Source: Lewinellaceae bacterium (GTDB lineage Bacteria > Bacteroidota > Bacteroidia > Chitinophagales > Saprospiraceae). Taken from it: a stretch of 64,000 nt of DNA. The notes below the pieces were generated by a model. That model was not told where the DNA came from. It searched no databases and worked only from the letters and a program-made list of their open reading frames with translations. The stretch covers positions 62,001-126,000 of the forward strand of contig JACJYC010000012.1 in assembly GCA_020636325.1 (NCBI GenBank), in the 5' to 3' direction. This document shows, one piece after another, positions 37,644 through 46,443 of this stretch (position 1 is its first letter; every line of letters starts with the position of its first letter). The translations under genes and the position numbers were made by a program.

Positions 37644-37964
37644 TCAGTTTTTCTGGCTGTCGGTCACAACCACCGAATTATCCGCGCCAAACGGTGAGGG
37701 AACGTATTTGTCGGCCGACCAGTCATTGGCCCATTTCTCGTTGTCGATCAGATAGCGGAACTGGTATTCGGCGCCCGGCGTCAATTCGACCGAAGCCTTG
37801 AACGCTCCGTCCTTCAGCTTCATCTGAACGCCGTTTTCGGGATCCCAATCGTTGAAATCACCGAGCAGTTTCACTTCCCTGGCGCCGTCTGCAACGGTTT
37901 CCGGAAGCACGAAAGTCACCTTGTACAGGTTCTTGGTTTTGATAAATTGCTTTTGAAGACTCAT
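37644..37964 (-). CDS. Stand-alone CBM48/isoamylase N-terminal-like domain
   Basis: 106 residues consisting of one glycogen-binding (AMPK-beta/CBM48) domain: VKLLGDFNDWDP, GAFKASVELTPGAEYQFRYLID, and the tryptophans expected for glucan contact. No signal peptide and no catalytic part. It probably binds glycogen or a related glucan in the cytoplasm. Such stand-alone domains are common in Bacteroidota. Convergent with the gene at 37270. Confidence 0.85.
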   Translation of the reverse strand: MSLQKQFIKTKNLYKVTFVLPETVADGAREVKLLGDFNDWDPENGVQMKLKDGAFKASVELTPGAEYQFRYLIDNEKWANDWSADKYVPSPFGADNSVVVTDSQKN

Positions 37965-38157
37965 GGTACCGGTTTTTATGGGTTAATAATCGATCCAAAT
38001 TTGCGAAAATCAGGATAGTTTGAAAATGACCGGGGTCAGGCCCGCCGATGATGCGAAACGGGTGAGGGATGTTTTATTGTTTCATTGTTGGGGATTTGCC
38101 TTTGAACTTCCGCGTTGGATTTTACTGAAGGATTTGCTTCTAATGTCTGATGATTGA

Positions 38158-38255
38158 ATGGTTTAATGGTTGGGCGGTCCTTGTAGCTTCGACTGCGCTC
38201 AGCTACCCGACTGACAACTGACCACTGACCACTGACCACTGACCACTAACTACAG
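38158..38255. repeat. Dispersed repeat: TTCGACTGCGCTCAG element plus CTGACCA tandem tail
   Basis: About 55 bases around the core TTCGACTGCGCTCAG (38189-38203) recur near-identically at 60259-60314, followed here by a degenerate tandem of CTGACCA/CTGACAA units. A related core is at 50676. Open frames across it (e.g. 38036-38239) are by-products of the repeat. The whole 37965-38261 spacer holds no other feature. Confidence 0.75.
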
Positions 38256-38261
38256 GCAGCT

Positions 38262-40211
38262 CTATTTTTTAACAAAATGCAGCGGAAGCTGTTCGCTGGA
38301 CCGGGTGATCAGCCGCAGGAAATACGACCCGGACGGCAGGCCCGACAGGCTGATCTCCTGCTGATTGCCGTTGACCTCACCGGAGCCGACCACCTGGCCC
38401 AACCCGTTGAACAATTGCCACCCGGTTAGTTGATCGGATAGACCCTTCCATTGGATCCGGACAAAATCTCCGGCGGGGTTCGGATAAAGCGCAGCATCCG
38501 CTCCGAAGGCCGGTTCCCGGGTACCGACAATATCGCTGTGTGCAACCGTATTGTTTTTGGACAATAACCAAAGGTCCGGGTCAAACAGGATCGTATCTAC
38601 CGCAAACCCGGCCGGCACCTCGAACAATTCACCGTTGAAAGCGTGGTCCAGCCGGATCAGGGAGTCCTTTTCTGCCCCCCGCAGGACCAGCGGCACGGGC
38701 ATTTCAAAGAAGTCGACGCTGTTATTGGACGTGGTCTGATCGATCTGGACAAACACCTTGTTCCGGCTGTTCTGTTCCCATTGCACCTGGTAAGACGGGT
38801 AGCCCTGGCCCTGGAACCAATCCGCGAAAAAGCCGGTCAGGTCCTGGCCGGAGGCGGCTTCCAGGTGGGCTTTCAGGTCCGGCGTTCTGGCGTATTTGAA
38901 CCGGCGGTCGGCCAGGTAATCCCGAACGCCCTGAAAGAAGTCCTCGTCGCCCAGTTTCCAGCGCAGCATATGCAGTAAATAGGCGCCCTTGCTGTAAGTG
39001 AGCCGGCTGCTGAAAATGCGGTTGACGCTGGTGGTATCGTCCACCATAACGGAACCCGAAGGTTGCGAGGTGGCGGTGGCAAGGTTATTGGCCTTCCAGC
39101 TGTACCAGGTGGCGGGGGATTGGAAGCGCTCGCGGGTCAACCCCTCCAGGTAGGTGGCAAAACCCTCATTGAGCCAGATATGCTGCCAGCTGCCGCAGGT
39201 GACCATGTCCCCGAACCATTGGTGGGCCAGTTCGTGCGCCAGTAACCCCCAGCCGAAATTGATCACGTAGCTCATCGTCTGGTGTTCCATGCCGCCGCCC
39301 CAGCCGAACTGGGCGTGTCCGTATTTTTCCTCGTAAAAAGGATAGCTGACGAAGAGGCTGTCATAAAACTGGAGGACCTGCACCAGGTCGGCCGTACCGT
39401 TTTGTGCCTGGGTCAGGTTTTCAGGATATACATAATTGAGCATCGGGAGCTGAACGCCGTTGGAAAGCGGCACCATATCCGTGTATTGTACAAAATTGGT
39501 CACGGAAATGGCCACCAGATAGGGTGCAATGGGATATCGGTGATGCCAGTGGTAGGTCATATGTTCTCCTGAAGCGTATTCTTGCACCAGGAGGCCGTTG
39601 CCGGCGGCCCGGTATTGGGCAGGGGTGGTGACGAAGATATCCAGGCTGTCGATCTTATCGTCCAGGCCGTTTTTGGCGGGCCACCAGTCCTGTGCGCCGT
39701 AGGGTTCCGAAAGGGTCCACAGGGAGGGGGTCCCGTTGTGCTGGGACTGGATGAATGACCCGAAGCCGCTGGACGGCGGCGCGCCTGAATAGGCGATGGT
39801 CAGGCTGTCTAACCTACCGGCAGGCAGCGCGGACGGCAACGGTACGGTCAGCAGGTAGTCGCCGCTTTGGGTCCCGGTGACCGGTTGCCCGTGGTAGCGG
39901 ATGCTGTCGATGCCCAGCTGGCTGGAGAAGTCGAAATGGATTTCACTGAAGTTATCGGTCAAGGTCTGAAAGTACACGGTGGCCTTGCCGGTGATCTGGT
40001 AAACCGCCGGATCGATGTACCATTCGAACCGGTAGTATTTCAGGTCGAAATCCTCCGTCAGCGGGTTGGTGAGCACCGGGATTCCGGTAAAATTCCGCTG
40101 GTGGGCTTCCTGTTCCTTGCAGATCAGCAGATCGATATCGTCGGTTGTGATTTGCGCGGCGAGGCCCGACCAGATCAAAAAGAGGGCCAGTGTGGAGAAC
40201 GTGTTTTTCAT
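38262..40211 (-). CDS. M1-family metallopeptidase with T9SS C-terminal sorting domain
   Basis: 649 residues from the ATG at 40211, where a signal peptide begins (MKNTFSTLALFLIWSGLAAQ). The catalytic zinc motif HELAHQWFGD with the downstream glutamate in NEGFATYLEG places it in the M1 (gluzincin) aminopeptidases. The last about 75 residues (YPNPAGDF, LSGLPSGSYFLRL) are a type A type IX secretion sorting domain, so the enzyme is exported to the cell surface or medium. An extended frame to 40277 adds a hydrophilic leader without signal character and was rejected. A promoter-like box lies at 40264-40294. Confidence 0.93.
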   Translation of the reverse strand: MKNTFSTLALFLIWSGLAAQITTDDIDLLICKEQEAHQRNFTGIPVLTNPLTEDFDLKYYRFEWYIDPAVYQITGKATVYFQTLTDNFSEIHFDFSSQLGIDSIRYHGQPVTGTQSGDYLLTVPLPSALPAGRLDSLTIAYSGAPPSSGFGSFIQSQHNGTPSLWTLSEPYGAQDWWPAKNGLDDKIDSLDIFVTTPAQYRAAGNGLLVQEYASGEHMTYHWHHRYPIAPYLVAISVTNFVQYTDMVPLSNGVQLPMLNYVYPENLTQAQNGTADLVQVLQFYDSLFVSYPFYEEKYGHAQFGWGGGMEHQTMSYVINFGWGLLAHELAHQWFGDMVTCGSWQHIWLNEGFATYLEGLTRERFQSPATWYSWKANNLATATSQPSGSVMVDDTTSVNRIFSSRLTYSKGAYLLHMLRWKLGDEDFFQGVRDYLADRRFKYARTPDLKAHLEAASGQDLTGFFADWFQGQGYPSYQVQWEQNSRNKVFVQIDQTTSNNSVDFFEMPVPLVLRGAEKDSLIRLDHAFNGELFEVPAGFAVDTILFDPDLWLLSKNNTVAHSDIVGTREPAFGADAALYPNPAGDFVRIQWKGLSDQLTGWQLFNGLGQVVGSGEVNGNQQEISLSGLPSGSYFLRLITRSSEQLPLHFVKK

Positions 40212-40263
40212 TAAATTGCTATTGTGATGAACGGCGCCCGCATGCAGCATGGGAACGCCTGCG

Positions 40264-40294
40264 CAAAAGTAGCCCATCAGCCGGGTACCTCAAT
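40264..40294 (-). promoter_or_regulatory. Candidate Bacteroidota promoter for the M1 peptidase
   Basis: On the minus strand: ATTG (40291-40294, one mismatch to TTTG), 19 bases, then TACTTTTG (40264-40271), matching TAnnTTTG. The ATG is 52 bases further on. Confidence 0.5.
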
Positions 40295-40364
40295 GTCATG
40301 CTTATGACGGACAGCGTTATTTGATAAAAGTCACCCTTTCTGACCGGAAAAAGTAACTTTGTTT

Positions 40365-41009
40365 TCAGACCCTTATACCATATCGCTCTTTCGGTACTTC
40401 GAACCTGCCTTCCGGGCGAATTCCGCAAAGCCAGTGGGTCAGGCTGTCCACGTAATGATCGAGGTGGGTGATCTGTTGTACGCCATGTTCGACGATCGGG
40501 TCAAGGGTAGTTGCCATGAGTACGCCGCCATACTGCCGGGTTTCCCAGGTGATGATATCGCCGTCCGGTTTCCGCTGGATGACGGCCGCCTGATCCGGGA
40601 TGGAAACGTAGGCGCCGTGGGTATGCCAGCAGGAATGCCGCTTGCTCAGTCCGTTGTAAACCGGGTGGTCAAAATCCGTTTCGCTGACCGGCGGATTGTG
40701 CGGGTCCGTTACCCACCAGTAATTGTTTACAGGGCGGTCTTCCCATACCGCATCCAGCCAATCGGCGGTGGAATCGCCCTCTGCGAAGACCTTTTTTCCA
40801 TGGGCCAGAAGGTTGTAGATCACCGACCGCCGCCGGCCCAGTTCGGTCTGGTTGGATTGGAAAGGAACCACCAGGGCTTCCAATCCGTCGACTGTTTCAT
40901 CCGTCAGTTCATGGATGTAAATCAACCGGTAAATGTCTGCGTATTTGGGCGCGGTGGCGAAGGCATAATGGCTCCAGACGCCGTTGAACACCAATCCGAT
41001 CTTATGCAT
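40365..41009 (-). CDS. Conserved hypothetical, amidotransferase-like fold (pair member B)
   Basis: 214 residues. The N-terminal half follows a class I amidotransferase/ThuA-like alternating pattern: KIGLVFNGVWSH, DGLEALVVPFQSN, LLAHGKKVFAEGD. No catalytic Cys nucleophile elbow is evident, so enzymatic activity is doubtful. Its start overlaps the end of the upstream gene by 8 bases, and the two proteins share the same order of elements, suggesting duplication and a heteromeric pair. Function unknown. Confidence 0.75.
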   Translation of the reverse strand: MHKIGLVFNGVWSHYAFATAPKYADIYRLIYIHELTDETVDGLEALVVPFQSNQTELGRRRSVIYNLLAHGKKVFAEGDSTADWLDAVWEDRPVNNYWWVTDPHNPPVSETDFDHPVYNGLSKRHSCWHTHGAYVSIPDQAAVIQRKPDGDIITWETRQYGGVLMATTLDPIVEHGVQQITHLDHYVDSLTHWLCGIRPEGRFEVPKERYGIRV

Positions 41010-41628
41010 ATTGCCGTTTTTTTTCTGCCAGTTCCAGGAGGTTGCTGTAAAAGCGGGCCAGGTCTTGTTCCGATGATTCGTCGTCTGTAGTCTGACCGGT
41101 AACGTCGGCCAGCGGGCCGCTGGCGGTCAGCAACAGGAGGCCGTTGGTGGTCGTCTCGTCCAGCACGATCATCGGTCTGTTCCAGGTATCAAACATGACC
41201 ACATCGGCGCCGGGCGCGGGGTCGATATACCCGCAGGCCCACCATCCGCTGATGCCGTGCGAAAAATTGAGGGAGCGGATATCGACGCCGCTGAAGAGGT
41301 CGTACCGGTCCGTCCCTTTGAAATACCGGATATCAATGGTTTTCCTGGTGTTGTCCATATACCATTGGTTGCCGGGTACCCAGGCTGTAAACCAGCCGTC
41401 GAAACAGAACAGGGTTTTGCCGGCATCCAGGAAGGATCGGATTTTATCCCGTATCCTGTACAGGGCGATATGGTCGCAACCGTTGGGTACGACCAACAGG
41501 TCAAACCCTTCGAGATCCGGATTAAAATCCGATGTGATCTCCAACCAGCGGTAATCTACCCGGTCGTTGGATTGAAAATAATAATGAAGGCCGCCGAGGC
41601 CGTTGGAAATAACAGCTGCCCGAATCAT
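41002..41628 (-). CDS. Conserved hypothetical, amidotransferase-like fold (pair member A)
   Basis: 208 residues. AAVISNGLGGLHYYF, then EGFDLLVVPNGCDH and FLDAGKTLFCFDGW give the same beta-alpha pattern as the downstream partner, again resembling ThuA/amidotransferase-like proteins. The cysteine in NGCDH is at about the position of a nucleophile but lacks the usual surrounding motif. It overlaps the partner by 8 bases, so the two are co-translated. No function can be named; both have WW-rich segments (SGWWACGY; NYWWVTDP) after the Rossmann-like part. Confidence 0.75.
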   Translation of the reverse strand: MIRAAVISNGLGGLHYYFQSNDRVDYRWLEITSDFNPDLEGFDLLVVPNGCDHIALYRIRDKIRSFLDAGKTLFCFDGWFTAWVPGNQWYMDNTRKTIDIRYFKGTDRYDLFSGVDIRSLNFSHGISGWWACGYIDPAPGADVVMFDTWNRPMIVLDETTTNGLLLLTASGPLADVTGQTTDDESSEQDLARFYSNLLELAEKKRQYA

Positions 41629-41812
41629 TCAAGTTTGATTTTGGAAAAAAGGCCGGTGCTGCACAATGAGCCGGCAATTTCATAACAAGCTGTAAAAGGC
41701 AAGGTGCGCTAAAATTAAGATAAAAACGGGAAAGCCCGCCGGACAGGACCGTTTTTCCTGCCGAAGTGTTTCCATCCTTACAAAACAATCGACCATTAAG
41801 GATCGGGAAAAC

Positions 41813-41820
41813 TAAATTTG
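41813..41820 (+). promoter_or_regulatory. Candidate -7 box (TAAATTTG)
   Basis: Matches TAnnTTTG, 32 bases before the ATG at 41853; no clear -33 box. Confidence 0.45.
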
Positions 41821-41852
41821 CCGCCTTCTGTTAATTATAAAAACCGCAAGCC

Positions 41853-42152
41853 ATGCCCGCATCTCCCGAAACCGTCAGCCAGGCCATCGAAGCCCTTAAA
41901 AAAGAAGGCTATACCGAGGATTTCAACCTCCGGCAGGATTGCCTGGAGTGCCGCAACGGCCGGTTTCGCGTATTCCACGATGAATTTCACATCGACAAAT
42001 TCTACCGCTTTGAAGGGGATAGCGACCCGGGGGACGAGTCGATCGTATACGCCATTTCCTCCGAAAAACACGGCTTGAAAGGTGTTTTGGTCAATGCTTA
42101 CGGCATCTACTCCGAACCGTTGACCGATCAGATGCTGGAAAAACTCAGATAA
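41853..42152 (+). CDS. Small conserved Bacteroidota protein, often labelled phosphoribosylpyrophosphate synthetase
   Basis: 99 residues: ALKKEGYTEDFNL, HDEFHIDKFYRFEGDSDP, KGVLVNAYGIYSEPL. This matches a small acidic protein family widespread in Bacteroidota. Databases often call it phosphoribosylpyrophosphate synthetase, but it is far too short and has no PRPP or ATP site, so I treat the function as unknown. It is followed by the MBL-fold gene after one base (TAAAATG), so the two form an operon. Confidence 0.85.
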   Translation: MPASPETVSQAIEALKKEGYTEDFNLRQDCLECRNGRFRVFHDEFHIDKFYRFEGDSDPGDESIVYAISSEKHGLKGVLVNAYGIYSEPLTDQMLEKLR

Positions 42153-42153
42153 A

Positions 42154-42903
42154 ATGAAGAAACTGTTCTTACTGGTATTCACATTATTCACCACAAGCGT
42201 CGCCCTCCAGGCTCAAATTGACGCCATTCCCGCCAAAAAAGGCAACATCATCCTGGAACCGATCACCCATGCCACGATGGTATTGAAATGGCATGGCAAA
42301 ACCATTTTTGTCGATCCGTACGGCGGAGCCGATAAATTAAAAGCCTTTCCCGCCCCTGACCTGGTGCTGATCACCGATATCCACGGGGACCACATGAACC
42401 TGGAAACGCTGAAGGGGCTCGATCTGTCCAAATCAACCCTGATCGCTCCGCAGGCGGTGGCCGACGGGGTCAAGGAGATCAGATTCAAAAAAACGGTCGT
42501 GATCGGCAACGGCGGATCCACCAAATGGAAAGGGATCAAAGTGGAGGCATTGCCCATGTACAACCTCCCGGAGACCGACGATTCGCGGCACCCAAAAGGC
42601 CGAGGTAACGGTTATGTGCTCAATATGGGCGGCCAGCGGCTCTACATTTCAGGCGATACGGAAGATATCCCCGAAATGCGCGCCCTCCAAAACATTGATG
42701 TCGCTTTTGTGTGCATGAACATGCCCTATACCATGACCGTAGAGCAGGCCGCTGACGCCGTACTGGCCTTCAAACCCAAAGTAGTTTATCCCTTCCATTA
42801 TCGCGGACAGGGCGGCCTCAGCGACGTGGATCATTTCAAGGAGCTGGTCAATAAAGGGAACGAAGGCATAGACGTACGGCTCCGGAACTGGTATCCGCAA
42901 TAA
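42154..42903 (+). CDS. Exported MBL-fold metal-dependent hydrolase (UlaG-like)
   Basis: 249 residues with a signal peptide (MKKLFLLVFTLFTTSVALQAQ). The metallo-beta-lactamase pattern is DIHGDHMN for the metal-binding HxxDH-like motif, SGDTED for the bridging aspartate and FHYRGQ near the end, as in the UlaG/YtnP-type group. The first motif reads D-I-H-G-D-H where T-H-x-H-x-D-H is typical, so one metal ligand may be changed. Located in the periplasm or on the outer membrane; substrate unknown. Confidence 0.88.
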   Translation: MKKLFLLVFTLFTTSVALQAQIDAIPAKKGNIILEPITHATMVLKWHGKTIFVDPYGGADKLKAFPAPDLVLITDIHGDHMNLETLKGLDLSKSTLIAPQAVADGVKEIRFKKTVVIGNGGSTKWKGIKVEALPMYNLPETDDSRHPKGRGNGYVLNMGGQRLYISGDTEDIPEMRALQNIDVAFVCMNMPYTMTVEQAADAVLAFKPKVVYPFHYRGQGGLSDVDHFKELVNKGNEGIDVRLRNWYPQ

Positions 42904-43016
42904 GATGCGGAATCGGTTATGCTAGTCGCCAACCATTATCGCATCCATTTATCCGGAGCTGCCGACCATGCGCCGCGGTCGCCTTGCCCGTGAAGGGTAT
43001 TGAACGCAACGGCCAT

Positions 43017-43358
43017 TCAAACCACTTCCCGGGCAAGCATCCCGTCGCCTTCCCCCACCTTTTCCATACCCGTCATCAGGTGGAACCGGTTGGGCTCCTG
43101 TTCGTCCCACCCGAAGCGGATGGGCTTTTCGTTGCGCAACAGATCAACCATGATGGGCATTTGCTGGAAATCCAGGAACGCGTAAAAACGCTGTCCGTAA
43201 GTGGTCGGTGCGGTGGCGTGGGGCAATTCGCCGTCCTTGGCAAAGGTCAGCATCGCGTAAAACCCCTGGCCGTATAACTGCAACCCACCGTAATAATCGC
43301 CCTGCCGGCTGCCTGCAGAGGCTTTGTAATCGGTAATTTCAAACCATTTCCATCCCAT
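43017..43358 (-). CDS. Hypothetical protein
   Basis: 113 residues starting GWKWFEITDYK. Rich in aromatic residues, with YGGLQLYGQGFYAMLTF and RFYAFLDFQQMPIMVDLL, a beta-rich pattern. No signal peptide, membrane segment or known motif. A TTG upstream would add eight residues. The even, protein-like composition supports a real gene. Confidence 0.6.
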   Translation of the reverse strand: MGWKWFEITDYKASAGSRQGDYYGGLQLYGQGFYAMLTFAKDGELPHATAPTTYGQRFYAFLDFQQMPIMVDLLRNEKPIRFGWDEQEPNRFHLMTGMEKVGEGDGMLAREVV

Positions 43359-43392
43359 GATCCTGTTATTTAGGGTTAACAATGATTCCGTA

Positions 43393-43496
43393 CCCCTCTC
43401 TCACTCTCCCACTCTCTCTCACCCTCTCTCACCCACTCTCACCCACTCTCACCCTCTCTCACCCACTCACCCTCTCTCCCTCCCCCTCACCCCATA
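43393..43496. repeat. Low-complexity CTCTCACCCACT repeat
   Basis: About 100 bases of pyrimidine-rich tandem units (CTCTC, ACCCACTCTC). It runs into the end of the glucokinase frame and encodes that protein's last arginine/glycine-rich residues. Confidence 0.85.
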
Positions 43497-44516
43497 CCAC
43501 CCCGCCCCCAACAAAGCAGCCTCCGGGTCCAGGATAACCTTCACCGAAACCGCTTCCATGAGGTCTTTGAGCCTTCCGGCCCGTATAAAATGAGCAAAAA
43601 AGTCGCTGTCTTTAAGGGTTTCCAGCATTTTGGGCACGATCCCGCCGCCGATGTAGAGCCCGCCGGTAGCTTTGAACTTCAACACCAGGTTGGCCGATTC
43701 GATGGCCAGGTATTTGATGAACAGGCTCATCGTATTCACGCAGATGAAGCAATTGGTTTGCGCGGCTTCACCGATGGCTTTAGCCGGATCCCCCTGCTTT
43801 ATCCGTTCAGCCAGTTCCGGAGGAATGGCGTGCCCTTTTACCTCGTGCAGGAACCTGAAAATATTATGGATGCCCATGCCGGAAACCACGCGTTCCCAGC
43901 TGACATGGTCGTAATCCCGGTGGAGGAATTGCAGGAATTCCACATCCAGCGCCGAGCGGGGGCTGAAGTCCGCATGCCCGCCTTCCGTAGCGAACGGGTG
44001 ATAGCCCTTTCCGTCCCAGAACAGGCCGGCTTCACCCAGGCCGGTGCCCGGGGAAATTATGGCCGCGTTGCCGGGCACATCCGGGTTGCCGGAATTGACC
44101 GTAAAGAGTTTTTCAGGGTCGAGCGCAGCCAGCCCGTAGGCATTGGCTTCCAGGTCATTGAGGAGGTAAACTTCATCAATGCCGAATTCCCGGCGGAGCG
44201 CCCGGGCATCCACCTCCCATCCCAGGTTGGTGGCGCCGGCCTTGTCGTTGATCACCGGGCCGGCTACCCCGATGGACATCCTGTGGGGCAGGTCCGACCC
44301 GCGATGAAAATGCCGGACCATTTCCCCAAAGGATTCGAAATCCGCCGACTTATAGGTGGTCGACCGGATTCTGGTAAGATCGGGACCATCCGTTCGAAAC
44401 AGCGCCAGATTGGTTTTGGTCCCGCCGATATCGGCCGCCAGGATGATCGTTCCATCCGCGGCCGGTTTTTTATTTGGAAATGCAACAGGGATTGCTGAAA
44501 GGGATTGGGTCGTCAT
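43467..44516 (-). CDS. glk: Glucokinase (Glk family)
   Basis: 349 residues. ATP-dependent phosphorylation of glucose. ILAADIGGTKTNLALF is the phosphate-binding loop, LLNDLEANAYG contains the catalytic aspartate, ISPGTGLGEAG and EGGHADFSP are typical of bacterial Glk rather than ROK kinases (no zinc cysteine cluster). The C-terminus (GVRGRERG) is encoded within the adjacent low-complexity repeat, so the natural end may have drifted. Its ATG overlaps the upstream membrane-protein gene by 4 bases. Confidence 0.93.
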   Translation of the reverse strand: MTTQSLSAIPVAFPNKKPAADGTIILAADIGGTKTNLALFRTDGPDLTRIRSTTYKSADFESFGEMVRHFHRGSDLPHRMSIGVAGPVINDKAGATNLGWEVDARALRREFGIDEVYLLNDLEANAYGLAALDPEKLFTVNSGNPDVPGNAAIISPGTGLGEAGLFWDGKGYHPFATEGGHADFSPRSALDVEFLQFLHRDYDHVSWERVVSGMGIHNIFRFLHEVKGHAIPPELAERIKQGDPAKAIGEAAQTNCFICVNTMSLFIKYLAIESANLVLKFKATGGLYIGGGIVPKMLETLKDSDFFAHFIRAGRLKDLMEAVSVKVILDPEAALLGAGWYGVRGRERG

Positions 44517-44974
44517 GATACAGATATTTTATATTCGTCCTTCACCCCGGGCGAGAGGGCCAGGAGGATGATCCCGAGGCCGACCGCAAGATACAGGGGT
44601 TGGAAAATGAGTTCCTTCCAATAGCCGATCATGGCAACCTGAACCAGGATCCACACGATCAGGGCGATGCCGGACAGGAGGGCCAACGTCCACCCCCATT
44701 GCCGGTCCCTCCATATGGGCAACACGGCCAACGGCCGCCGGGTTCGTTTCAGCAACAACCCGACAGCCGCCAGCATGGGCAATAAACCATTGAAGATCAA
44801 TAATATGATACCCGGTATCAAAAAATCCTTGAACGGGCTTCCCGCCAGCAGTTCAGTATTCATGCCCAGCGACCGGCCGCCGGCGTCCGTTATCAAGAGG
44901 ATGCCGCCGAAAAATGCGCCGCTCGCATTCAGGAGCAACAGCAGGATGAGCAGTCCTTTCGCAGCCGTTTTCAT
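44513..44974 (-). CDS. Four-helix membrane protein, hypothetical
   Basis: 153 residues with four predicted transmembrane stretches (about 5-28, 50-72, 95-115, 122-140). Bacteroidota conserved-hypothetical look; no motif recognised. Coupled to glucokinase by an ATGA overlap and 19 bases after the outer-membrane protein gene, so these three probably share a transcript. Confidence 0.75.
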   Translation of the reverse strand: MKTAAKGLLILLLLLNASGAFFGGILLITDAGGRSLGMNTELLAGSPFKDFLIPGIILLIFNGLLPMLAAVGLLLKRTRRPLAVLPIWRDRQWGWTLALLSGIALIVWILVQVAMIGYWKELIFQPLYLAVGLGIILLALSPGVKDEYKISVS

Positions 44975-44993
44975 AGCCCGTTATTTGTCGTGA

Positions 44994-45659
44994 TCAGTAC
45001 AACCTTGCGCCGGCGCCGGAACCCACGCCCTTAACCCCGCCGAAATAGAACTGAACACCGAGCGCAATATCAAACTGATTGGTTCTGGAGATCGTCTGGG
45101 TTTCTACCCCATCCATATCCGTATGGAATTTGGAGCGGGAATAATGGTATTTGAACAAGGCTTCGATGCCGATGCCGTTGTCGGCGTAGATGGTAAAACC
45201 GGGCCCGAAGCCGAAGGCAAAGATATTGGTCCGGATGCTCTGGTTGCCGGCAGCGCCGGTCTGCTGGTCGGAAGAATGCCCGAACCCGAAATCGGCGCCC
45301 AGGAAGAAGGCCATATTATCATCGACCGGATAGTAGTAGCGCCCGAACGGCCCGAATAAAAGGTCGCTGTCGTCGGTCCGGTCTTCATTGGGCTCTTTGA
45401 GGCTGCTGAAGGTATACGATGCCCCCAGGCCGACGGCTATCTCGTCGGTAAGGAAATAACCGAGATTGGGCGCCAGGCTCAACTGAACGGAGGACGGCCC
45501 TTTGCCTTCGGCGTCGACATCTCCCGCGATCTGCGCTATTTTGGAATCGGCCGTCGAAAGGCCGATGGTGGAACCCACCAGGAAATTGCCTTTGTTCAAA
45601 ACCTGTCCCGGCAGCGCCATCGGGATCAACGCCATCAATATGATCAGGATCTTTCTCAT
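44994..45659 (-). CDS. Outer-membrane beta-barrel protein
   Basis: 221 residues with a signal peptide (MRKILIILMALIPMALPGQ). Alternating amphipathic strands (VQLSLAPNLGYFLTDEIAVG, FGRYYYPV, FDIALGVQFYFGG) are typical of the small OmpA/OmpW-like porin-fold family of Bacteroidota. No OmpA peptidoglycan-binding domain. Function unknown. Confidence 0.82.
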   Translation of the reverse strand: MRKILIILMALIPMALPGQVLNKGNFLVGSTIGLSTADSKIAQIAGDVDAEGKGPSSVQLSLAPNLGYFLTDEIAVGLGASYTFSSLKEPNEDRTDDSDLLFGPFGRYYYPVDDNMAFFLGADFGFGHSSDQQTGAAGNQSIRTNIFAFGFGPGFTIYADNGIGIEALFKYHYSRSKFHTDMDGVETQTISRTNQFDIALGVQFYFGGVKGVGSGAGARLY

Positions 45660-45810
45660 GGCTACAGGATTTAAGTTGAAACCATATCCGCTTTACGGCC
45701 TGAAACCAGGTGGTCGGCCGCATTTACTCCTTAAATTTAACGTAGAATCCGGAGGAAAACAATGACCCCGGTAGGTCCAGGGGATGACCGGAGTCATGCC
45801 TGAGGATTAA

Positions 45811-45856
45811 GGCCGGCAGGGAGTCCGGAGCCCGAAGCGATCCGATCCTGCCGGCC
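45811..45856 (-). terminator. Candidate terminator hairpin
   Basis: Perfect 10-base inverted repeat GGCCGGCAGG / CCTGCCGGCC with a 26-base loop, lying 15 bases after the stop of the minus-strand gene ending at 45872. Followed by TTAATC rather than a strong T-run, so termination strength is uncertain. Confidence 0.4.
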
Positions 45857-45871
45857 GAAAGGATGATCCGG

Positions 45872-46372
45872 TTATTCGTCGTCTTCGTCGTGCTCCCCTC
45901 CGGCTGCTGTACCGTCAGGCTGCATTGAAGCGGCAGTCCGTATCTCGGAGTGGCGGATCTGCCCCCCCAGGTATCCTGTCCGGGCCATCGTTCCGAAAGC
46001 TATAACCGACAGCAGGGCAGAAACGAGAAAAAGCGTTCTGGATAAGCCCGAATTACGCAGGCTTGCCAACAAACCCAGCAGGGAGAACACCCCAAGCGCT
46101 TCCATTACCCAAATCGCCAATTCAGCGGCTTCCTCATGGCGGTGGATCATGGTCTCAGATACCCCGGCGAGCTCTTCCACGGTTTCTTCTGCGGGTTCAC
46201 CGGTTAAAAAGACAGGGACGGCAATTGCCGCCATGATCACCCAGATCCATAAAGCAGCTTTTTTTGCTTCGTCCGATCGGCGGACATATCCGAATAGTAT
46301 AACCCCTATGCCGATCAAAGTGCCGACAATGGGAAAATGGTTCAACACCAAATGCAAATGCGTTGCGTTCAT
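45872..46372 (-). CDS. DUF2231-like membrane protein
   Basis: 166 residues from the ATG at 46372 (LHLVLNHFPIVGTLIGIG), four transmembrane helices, and an acidic, His-containing C-terminal tail (GGEHDEDDE). The HLVLNHFP motif with membrane histidines is found in the DUF2231/cytochrome-like membrane family. A longer frame to 46447 was rejected since the added residues do not fit the family. It follows the small exported protein at 46444 by 71 bases. Confidence 0.75.
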   Translation of the reverse strand: MNATHLHLVLNHFPIVGTLIGIGVILFGYVRRSDEAKKAALWIWVIMAAIAVPVFLTGEPAEETVEELAGVSETMIHRHEEAAELAIWVMEALGVFSLLGLLASLRNSGLSRTLFLVSALLSVIAFGTMARTGYLGGQIRHSEIRTAASMQPDGTAAGGEHDEDDE

Positions 46373-46443
46373 GATTTGATTTTTGTGAAAACAGGAAAAG
46401 GGCGCCTTAAATGCCCGGAAAGCAAGGGTAAAAAAGAACGCAA

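Noticed and set aside
38036..38239. 67-codon frame starting MVSGQWSVVS
   Set aside because: Entirely derived from the CTGACCA tandem and dispersed repeat.
43590..44498. 302-codon frame on the plus strand
   Set aside because: Antisense shadow of glucokinase.
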